Translations under genes and position numbers: made by a program
The notes under the pieces: generated by a model
What the model was told of the DNA's origin: nothing
What the model saw: only the letters and a program-made list of their open reading frames with translations
The model's database searches: none
Part shown: piece after piece, positions 7,215 through 11,006 of the stretch
Numbering within the stretch: position 1 is the stretch's first letter
Layout: each line of letters starts with the position of its first letter
NCBI GenBank assembly: GCA_036562495.1
Contig: DATCKA010000111.1
Location: forward strand, 1 to 11,006
Length of the DNA stretch: 11,006 nucleotides
Source: Geochorda sp036562495
GTDB taxonomy: Bacteria > Bacillota > Limnochordia > Limnochordales > Geochordaceae
Reading direction: 5' to 3'

Positions 7215-8333
7215 CTACCGGGGGGCGTAGCGCACCTCGTCGCCCTCCACCCGGACGAGGCGTCCCTGGTCGACCAGGTACTCGAGGTGCGCCAGCGACT
7301 CCCCCATGGCAAACCGGGTCCGGAAGAGATCCGGCTGCGGCCCGAAGAGCCGGAGGTTGACCTCCCAGGCCGTAGGCGGTCGCCGGCTCTCCTCGACGGC
7401 CCGGCGCACGATGCCGAGCGTCGCATCCAGGCGCTGGGCGTGATGGGCGGCGAGCTCCCGTGCCCGGCTCTCGAGGTCGACGATGGGCTCCCGATGGCCG
7501 GGCAGCACCAGGCGGGCGGGCAGGTCGCGGATGCGCCGAAGGGAGGCCAGGAAGCGCTCCAGCGGGTTGGCGTCGCCCTGCGGGAGGAGGCTGATGTTGG
7601 GGCTGATGGTGGCGAGGACGAGGTCGTCGGCCAGCAGCAGGCGCTCGTTCGGCTCCCACAGCACCATGAGCCCGTCGGCGTGGCCCGGCGCCCAGATGAC
7701 CTGGAAGCGGCGGGGGCCGACGGAGATGACGTCCCCCGGCTGGATCCAGCGCACCTGCGGCAGCGGCCGCACCATGGCCACGGCGGCCTGGTGCAGGGCC
7801 GGCAGGTCGGCGGTCAGCTCGGCGGGCATGCCGTGGCGGGCGAAGAAGGCAGCCAGCCTGTCACCCATCTGCTGGCCGTCGAACCAGAAGGCCGTCACCT
7901 GCGGCTGCTCCTGCCCCAGCATGACGACCGGCGCGCCCGAGAGGCCCTGGAGCCATCCGGCGCACCCGAAGTGGTCGGGGTGGTAGTGCGTGACGACGAT
8001 CTGGACGATGTCCGACGGGCCGATGCCGAGGGCCGACAGCGCCAGCTGCCAGGCCGCCTCGGCGTCGGGGGTGTGGAAGCCCGTGTCGACCACCGTCCAC
8101 CCCTCGTGCCCCCGCAACAGGTAGGCGTTGACGTAGCGGAGCGGCACCGGGATGGGGATGGCGAGCCGCCAGACCCCGGGGGCCACCTCGACGGGTGGTG
8201 CGGTCTCGGCGCCTGCACCGATGGGCGAGGAAGTCAACGGCGATCCCCCCGTGGCTGCGTTGCGAGGCACGCCACGCAGATTCGTCCCAGGGGGCGGGTC
8301 ACCTCCCGCAGATGCCGGCGGCGGCGAGACCAT
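7215..8333 (-). CDS. MBL-fold metallo-hydrolase with C-terminal helical extension
   Basis: 372 residues from ATG 8333. The metallo-beta-lactamase fold is marked by YLLRGHEGWTVVDTG (71-85), the metal motif THYHPDHFG (115-123; H116, H118, D120, H121), PGH (216-218), LLADDLVL (233-240) and LPGH (277-280), giving a complete two-metal site. The C-terminal region (about 285-372) is helical and ends in a winged-helix-like segment (ESLAHLEYLVDQGRLVRVE), as in LACTB2-type and related hydrolases. The substrate could be a thioester, phosphodiester or lactone and is not visible. Residues 1 to about 47 are Pro/Gly/Ala-rich and unlike the fold; an internal TTG at 8237 with GGGGGGA just upstream may be the true start. 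The gene converges on the DUF4127 gene with 13 nt between stops and no clear terminator, and diverges from the tRNA promoter. Confidence 0.88.
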   Translation of the reverse strand: MVSPPPASAGGDPPPGTNLRGVPRNAATGGSPLTSSPIGAGAETAPPVEVAPGVWRLAIPIPVPLRYVNAYLLRGHEGWTVVDTGFHTPDAEAAWQLALSALGIGPSDIVQIVVTHYHPDHFGCAGWLQGLSGAPVVMLGQEQPQVTAFWFDGQQMGDRLAAFFARHGMPAELTADLPALHQAAVAMVRPLPQVRWIQPGDVISVGPRRFQVIWAPGHADGLMVLWEPNERLLLADDLVLATISPNISLLPQGDANPLERFLASLRRIRDLPARLVLPGHREPIVDLESRARELAAHHAQRLDATLGIVRRAVEESRRPPTAWEVNLRLFGPQPDLFRTRFAMGESLAHLEYLVDQGRLVRVEGDEVRYAPR

Positions 8334-8346
8334 GGCCGCCCTGCGA

Positions 8347-8376
8347 TTGACAGGGGTCTGGCGGCGACCTTATGAT
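8347..8376 (+). promoter_or_regulatory. Housekeeping sigma-type promoter for the tRNA pair
   Basis: TTGACA (8347-8352) is a perfect -35 element and TATGAT (8371-8376) is a 5-of-6 -10 element, separated by 18 nt. Transcription would start near 8383, about 18 nt before tRNA-Gly. The pair lies in the divergent gap between the hydrolase start at 8333 and the tRNA genes. Confidence 0.8.
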
Positions 8377-8400
8377 GGGTCTCGGCCGGACGGCCTGCGG

Positions 8401-8474
8401 GCGGGCGTAGCTCAATGGTAGAGCACTGGCCTTCCAAGCCAGGTACGGGGGTTCGATTCCCCTCGCCCGCTCCA
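8401..8474 (+). tRNA. tRNA-Gly (anticodon UCC), CCA encoded
   Basis: A full cloverleaf is visible. Acceptor GCGGGCG (8401-8407) pairs with CGCCCGC (8464-8470). The D arm is GCTC/GAGC, the anticodon stem CTGGC/GCCAG (8426-8430/8438-8442) has loop CTTCCAA with anticodon TCC at 8433-8435, and the T arm is GGGGG/CCCCT with loop TTCGATT. The discriminator T8471 is followed by an encoded CCA (8472-8474). It reads GGA and probably GGG codons. Confidence 0.97.
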
Positions 8475-8520
8475 CCCCTGGCCGTGGGCGTCCGACGCCT
8501 CTCACCACGCCCCAAGCGGT

Positions 8521-8596
8521 GCGCCCGTAGCTCAGGGGACAGAGCGGGGGCCTTCTAAGCCCAAGGTCGCGGGTTCGAATCCTGCCGGGCGCACCA
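8521..8596 (+). tRNA. tRNA-Arg (anticodon UCU), CCA encoded
   Basis: Acceptor GCGCCCG (8521-8527) pairs with CGGGCGC (8586-8592), discriminator A8593, CCA at 8594-8596. D arm GCTC/GAGC with an 8-nt loop; T arm GCGGG/CCTGC with loop TTCGAAT. The anticodon loop is CTTCTAA with TCT at 8554-8556. The outermost anticodon-stem pair is G8547 opposite A8563, a mismatch, leaving four Watson-Crick pairs. It lies 46 nt after tRNA-Gly and probably shares its promoter. Confidence 0.95.
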
Positions 8597-8633
8597 GTCA
8601 CTACAAGGGTTTGCCGTTCCGACTGGGATCCGC

Positions 8634-8651
8634 CGCGCGTTCTCTCGCGCG
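8634..8651 (+). terminator. Possible tRNA-operon hairpin
   Basis: CGCGCG (8634-8639) and CGCGCG (8646-8651) form a 6-bp GC-only stem with loop TTCTCT, 37 nt after the tRNA-Arg CCA end. The following bases are TTCCC and not a T-run, so termination is uncertain; it could also be a processing or stalling hairpin. It is the only clear structure in the gap 8597-8695. Confidence 0.35.
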
Positions 8652-8695
8652 TTCCCGAGACTGTCAAGTCCTGCCACGGCTAGCGGTGCGCGTCG

Positions 8696-9412
8696 CTACG
8701 CGTGGTCTTGGAGAGCCCTTTCGGCTCTGGCAATGGCGCGGTCGATGGCGGCCGCCGGCTCTTTCAGCATGTTTCCGTGTCCTACGGCGAGCAGTGCAGG
8801 ACGATATTCCCGTAACTTGCGCGCACTTTCCAGCGCGGTCCGCCTATTCCATGTGGCCAGTGCCGGAAATGGAAACAGCGGCTGCCGTTGCCCCGAGACG
8901 GCGACACCTCCCCAGGTTTGAAAGGCGTCGCCTGCAAGAAGGGTACCGTTGCGTGTGTCCAGAAACGCCATCGACCCCGGCGTGTGTCCGGGCGCGGCTA
9001 TGGCAAGCAGCGAGCCTATACGGTCGCCTTCTTGAATCAGAACATCTGCCCGTGTCCGTACGCCTCTGGGTAGTGAACCGCGTATCGGAGTAGCAGGCTC
9101 ACCAGGGTCTAGCGTGCGGTCTCCGGCCAACAGCCGGGCGTCTCGCCTGGAGATATGAACACGGGCATCCGACAACACCTGTTTGAGCGCGTCGAGTGCG
9201 CCGACATGGTCTGCGTGCGCGTGAGTCAGGACGATGCGTGCGATCGGTTTGCCGATCTCGCCGGCCACCGCCAGGATTCCCTTCCAACTGTGAGGCAGCG
9301 CCGCATCGACGAGTGTCAAACTGTCGTCTTCCTCCACCAGATAGCAATTGACGGGAAAGATCCAAGGTAGAAATGTCAGCTGAAAAACCGGGCCTTCGCG
9401 AACTACTCGCAA
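8696..9412 (-). CDS. MBL-fold metallo-hydrolase (glyoxalase II-like/beta-lactamase-like)
   Basis: 238 residues, a compact single-domain metallo-beta-lactamase fold. Ligands: THAHADHVG (63-71; H64, H66, D68, H69), APGHTPGS (140-147; H143), LLAGDAF (158-164; D162) and VGHG (210-213; H212), all present, so a binuclear zinc or iron hydrolase should be active. The family covers glyoxalase II, lactonases, RNases and flavoprotein-type oxidases; the short length and GHTPGS motif fit general MBL hydrolases and no substrate can be named. The start is TTG 9412 with GGGGG some 7 nt upstream; no nearby ATG is in frame at the family-consistent position. It is unrelated in detail to the other MBL gene at 7215-8333, lacking the C-terminal extension. 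A candidate extended -10 promoter lies at 9476-9481. Confidence 0.88.
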   Translation of the reverse strand: MRVVREGPVFQLTFLPWIFPVNCYLVEEDDSLTLVDAALPHSWKGILAVAGEIGKPIARIVLTHAHADHVGALDALKQVLSDARVHISRRDARLLAGDRTLDPGEPATPIRGSLPRGVRTRADVLIQEGDRIGSLLAIAAPGHTPGSMAFLDTRNGTLLAGDAFQTWGGVAVSGQRQPLFPFPALATWNRRTALESARKLREYRPALLAVGHGNMLKEPAAAIDRAIARAERALQDHA

Positions 9413-9440
9413 GGCGAGACCCCCTGTCAGCTCCCGTGGC

Positions 9441-9487
9441 CCGTGGTACGGTAGTGGGTACGGTTACCGTGACTGAGTATACCACGG
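9441..9487. promoter_or_regulatory. Repeat-rich promoter/operator patch upstream of the minus-strand MBL gene
   Basis: CCGTGGTA (9441-9448) and TACCACGG (9480-9487) are exact inverted repeats. Between them GGTACGGT occurs twice with 12-bp spacing (9445-9452, 9457-9464), and ACGGT-T-ACCGT (9460-9470) is a small palindrome. On the minus strand TGGTATACT gives an extended -10 (hexamer TATACT, 9476-9481) without a good -35, placing a start near 9469, inside the palindrome. This arrangement suggests a regulated promoter for the 8696-9412 gene; binding by any regulator is inference. The rest of the gap 9413-9598 shows no gene. Confidence 0.45.
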
Positions 9488-9598
9488 CCGCTGTCGCGCT
9501 GCTCCGTACGGGCTCGGTGAGACGTGCGAGGAGGGCAGCCAGCGGGGGTGGAAATGAAGACCCAGGCAGACCCATGACCAGGCTGGGGGGCACGCGGG

Positions 9599-10540
9599 AT
9601 GCGAATCGGGAGGCTGGAGAGAGTGGCCCTTCAGCAGGTCTGGCCGCATGAGGAGAGGGACTTCACTCCCTGGCTCGAAGATAACCTCGACGTGCTGGCC
9701 GACGCCATCGGGTTGAGGCTAACACCCATCCAGCGTGAGAAGGCGGTCGGCTCCTTTCAGGCCGACCTCGAAGCGGAGGACGACGAAGGCCGCCGAGTGG
9801 TCATTGAAGCACAACTCAGGCCCAGCGACCACGATCACCTCGGCAAGCTCCTCACCTACCTGACCAACCTTGAGGCGAAGGTAGCCATCTGGATTTGCAG
9901 CCATCCCCGCCCCGAACACGTCCGTGCGGTTGCCTGGCTAAACGAAATCACGCCGGCGGACACGGCGTTCTACCTCGTGCGGCTAGACGCTTACCGGATC
10001 GGCGACTCGGAGCCTGCGCCACTGTTCACCCCCATCGTCGCACCCTCGGTCGAAGCGAAGAACCTCGGCGAGCACAAGAAGGAGGTGGCGGAGAGGCACC
10101 TGCTTCGTCACCGGTTCTGGGAGCAGCTGCTCGAACGAGCCAGAGGACGGGGCGTCGTCACCCACGCCAACGTGTCTCCCTCGACGGACAATTGGATCAG
10201 CGCCAGTGCTGGCAAGTCGGGCCTGGCTTTCAGCTACTTGGTGTGGCTCAAGGACAGGGCAGCCGTGGAGCTTTACATCGACACGGGTGACCAAAGCCGC
10301 AACAAGGCCATCTTCGATCACCTGTATGCCCAGCGGGAACTCATCGAGAAGGAGTTCGGCCAGCCGCTCCAGTGGGAGCGTCTCGACGGTCGTCAGGCGT
10401 CACGAGTGCGCTACGTGCTGGAAGAGGGCGGCCTGAAGGACGGGGAGGACCGGTGGCCGGATATCCAGGACGCCATGATCGATGCGATGGATCGGCTTTC
10501 CCGGGCCCTCAAGCCCCACATCGCCGCGCTCGCGTTATAG
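9599..10540 (+). CDS. DUF4268-domain protein with PD-(D/E)XK nuclease-like N-terminal half
   Basis: 313 residues. The N-terminus MRIGRLERVALQQVWPHE, then DFTPWLEDNL (21-30), is the standard opening of these proteins and fixes ATG 9599, with GGGGGG 8 nt before it. The half up to about residue 150 resembles a PD-(D/E)XK fold: FQADLEAED (53-61, D56), VVIEAQL (67-73, E70 and Q72 in place of ExK), SDHDHLGKLLTYL (76-88), WICSHPRPEHVRAVAWLN (98-115). The C-terminal half (about 160-313) is the DUF4268 region: HRFWEQLLE (171-179), SAGKSGLAFSYLVWL, VELYIDTGD (223-231), and WPDIQDAMIDAMDRLSRALKPHI. Such proteins are widespread in accessory and defence-rich regions, but their activity is not established. 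It may degrade or bind foreign DNA; that is inference. The following gene, 116 nt downstream on the same strand, is a second nuclease-like gene. Confidence 0.85.
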   Translation: MRIGRLERVALQQVWPHEERDFTPWLEDNLDVLADAIGLRLTPIQREKAVGSFQADLEAEDDEGRRVVIEAQLRPSDHDHLGKLLTYLTNLEAKVAIWICSHPRPEHVRAVAWLNEITPADTAFYLVRLDAYRIGDSEPAPLFTPIVAPSVEAKNLGEHKKEVAERHLLRHRFWEQLLERARGRGVVTHANVSPSTDNWISASAGKSGLAFSYLVWLKDRAAVELYIDTGDQSRNKAIFDHLYAQRELIEKEFGQPLQWERLDGRQASRVRYVLEEGGLKDGEDRWPDIQDAMIDAMDRLSRALKPHIAALAL

Positions 10541-10656
10541 GCCGGCCGGCGGCGGCACTATCCGAAGCCTCACTCTGCGGACCAAATTGGGGCTGGAGCG
10601 ATGCGCCCCTGGCGAGCACTTGTGAGCGTCTGGCCAGTGCAAGGGGGTAAGTCTCC

Positions 10657-10902
10657 TTGAGGGAAGACGCATACGAAGAGGTGCTGTTCCGCTATCCTGA
10701 ACTCATCGAGCCCGGCATGCGCAGACAGGACCGGCAAAAGCGGGCCAGCAAGTACGGGGCTCGGCTGGACCTCTTGCTCGTGGATTGTCAAGGACGCAGG
10801 GTGATCGCTGAACTCAAGAGGGGCATTGTACACCCGGAGCAGGCAGAGGATATCGTGGCGCAGCTGAGCAAGTACAAGGTAGCCTACCGACCCGACCGCT
10901 GA
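10657..10902 (+). CDS. Short NucS/DUF91-like nuclease-domain protein, probably 3'-truncated
   Basis: 81 residues from TTG 10657, with AAGGGGGTAAG (10641-10650 and on) as ribosome site about 9 nt upstream. The visible core has the PD-(D/E)XK order of NucS-like proteins: YPELIE (13-18), RLDLLLVD (36-43, D38), VIAELKRG (49-56, E52 and K54) and QLSKY (69-73, a QxxxY motif). The protein ends eight residues later, whereas relatives normally continue for several further strands or a C-terminal region, so this is likely a remnant. Beyond the stop the sequence resembles an IS21-type transposase on the other strand, which gives a reason for the loss. All usual catalytic residues remain, so residual function cannot be ruled out. 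It may be cotranscribed with the upstream DUF4268 gene. Confidence 0.65.
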   Translation: MREDAYEEVLFRYPELIEPGMRRQDRQKRASKYGARLDLLLVDCQGRRVIAELKRGIVHPEQAEDIVAQLSKYKVAYRPDR

Positions 10903-11006
10903 ACTGGCAGAACGTGGACGGGCAAGGCGGACGGTGCTTGGGCTCTGGCAGCCCCGGATGGCGCAGGTACTTGCGCACCGTGTTTCGGGCAAGGGGAACC
11001 CTTGAC
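10903..11006 (-). mobile_element. Decayed fragment of an IS21-family istA-like transposase gene
   Basis: On the minus strand, in frame from base 11005, the translation gives ARNTVRKYLRHP (bases 10955-10990), then GLPEPKHRPPCPSTFCQF. This resembles the N-terminal helix-turn-helix end of IstA transposases, where a (S/A)RNTVRKYLR block is followed by a proline/arginine stretch and an SKLDPF-like segment. Here that last segment reads STFCQF, a likely decayed form. Similarity fades near base 10900 and the frame then runs antisense through the nuclease gene before stopping at 10816. The 5' part of the gene would lie to the right of the window. The identification rests on motif memory over about 30 residues, so it is tentative. 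Confidence 0.5.

Noticed and set aside
5483..7426. Minus-strand ORF of 647 codons
   Set aside because: It is a shadow of the high-GC DUF4127 gene; its translation is Arg/Pro/His-rich low-complexity sequence without any domain, whereas the plus frame shows clear family motifs.
7287..8375. Plus-strand ORF of 362 codons
   Set aside because: Antisense to the MBL hydrolase with its complete metal site, and it overlaps the tRNA promoter; composition is biased and motif-free.
8299..8667. Minus-strand ORF of 122 codons containing GAPGRIRTRDLGLRR and a similar ARGIEPPYLAWK ORF at 8234-8515
   Set aside because: These are antisense translations of the tRNA-Arg and tRNA-Gly genes, a well-known source of false proteins.
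8611..9093. Plus-strand ORF of 160 codons opposite the second MBL gene
   Set aside because: Shadow of the minus-strand hydrolase; no recognisable domain and no good ribosome site.
10541..10656. Terminator or promoter in the gap between the two nuclease-like genes
   Set aside because: GGGGC/GCCCC (10589-10593/10605-10609) could form a 5-bp stem, but it lacks a T-run and no promoter elements were convincing.
1..11006. CRISPR array, riboswitch or complete insertion sequence
   Set aside because: No regularly spaced repeats, no conserved riboswitch core and no full transposase with terminal repeats were found on reading both strands.

Overview
The window comes from a high-GC bacterium. GTG and TTG starts, AGGAGG-like ribosome sites, CCA-encoding tRNAs and a DUF4127-family protein together suggest a high-GC member of the Bacillota (for example a Limnochordia, Thermaerobacter or Symbiobacterium type). 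This is inferred from gene style, not from a marker gene.

Left part (1 to about 7201, all on the + strand) is a carbohydrate-type uptake and catabolism cluster. It holds the 3' part of a ROK-family sugar kinase or regulator, an FAD-dependent oxidoreductase, a family-1 solute-binding protein, two MalF/MalG-type permeases and a DUF4127-family protein of unknown role. Spacing is tight: a 5-nt gap between ROK and FAD gene, 6 nt between the permeases, 4 nt before the DUF4127 gene. Two gaps carry regulatory structure: a perfect 14-bp palindrome with central CG (2272-2285) ahead of the binding-protein gene, and a 20-bp-stem hairpin (3635-3685) between the binding protein and the first permease. No ABC ATPase is present, so an ATPase shared from elsewhere is expected. 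A plausible reading is uptake of a sugar or sugar derivative, oxidation by the FAD enzyme, phosphorylation by the ROK protein and an unknown step by the DUF4127 protein.

Middle part (7215-9412) has two minus-strand metallo-beta-lactamase-fold hydrolases that flank a plus-strand tRNA pair, tRNA-Gly(UCC) and tRNA-Arg(UCU). The tRNA pair has a near-consensus housekeeping promoter at 8347-8376. G+C content is much higher from 5540 through the first hydrolase gene than on either side.

Right part (9413-11006) starts with a repeat-rich promoter/operator-like patch. It then holds two unrelated proteins with PD-(D/E)XK-nuclease character: a full-length DUF4268-type protein and a short NucS/DUF91-like protein. 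The latter stops just after its nuclease core, where a decayed minus-strand fragment resembling the N-terminus of an IS21-family IstA transposase begins. This end of the window therefore looks like an accessory, rearranged region. No CRISPR array, rRNA, riboswitch or complete insertion sequence was seen.
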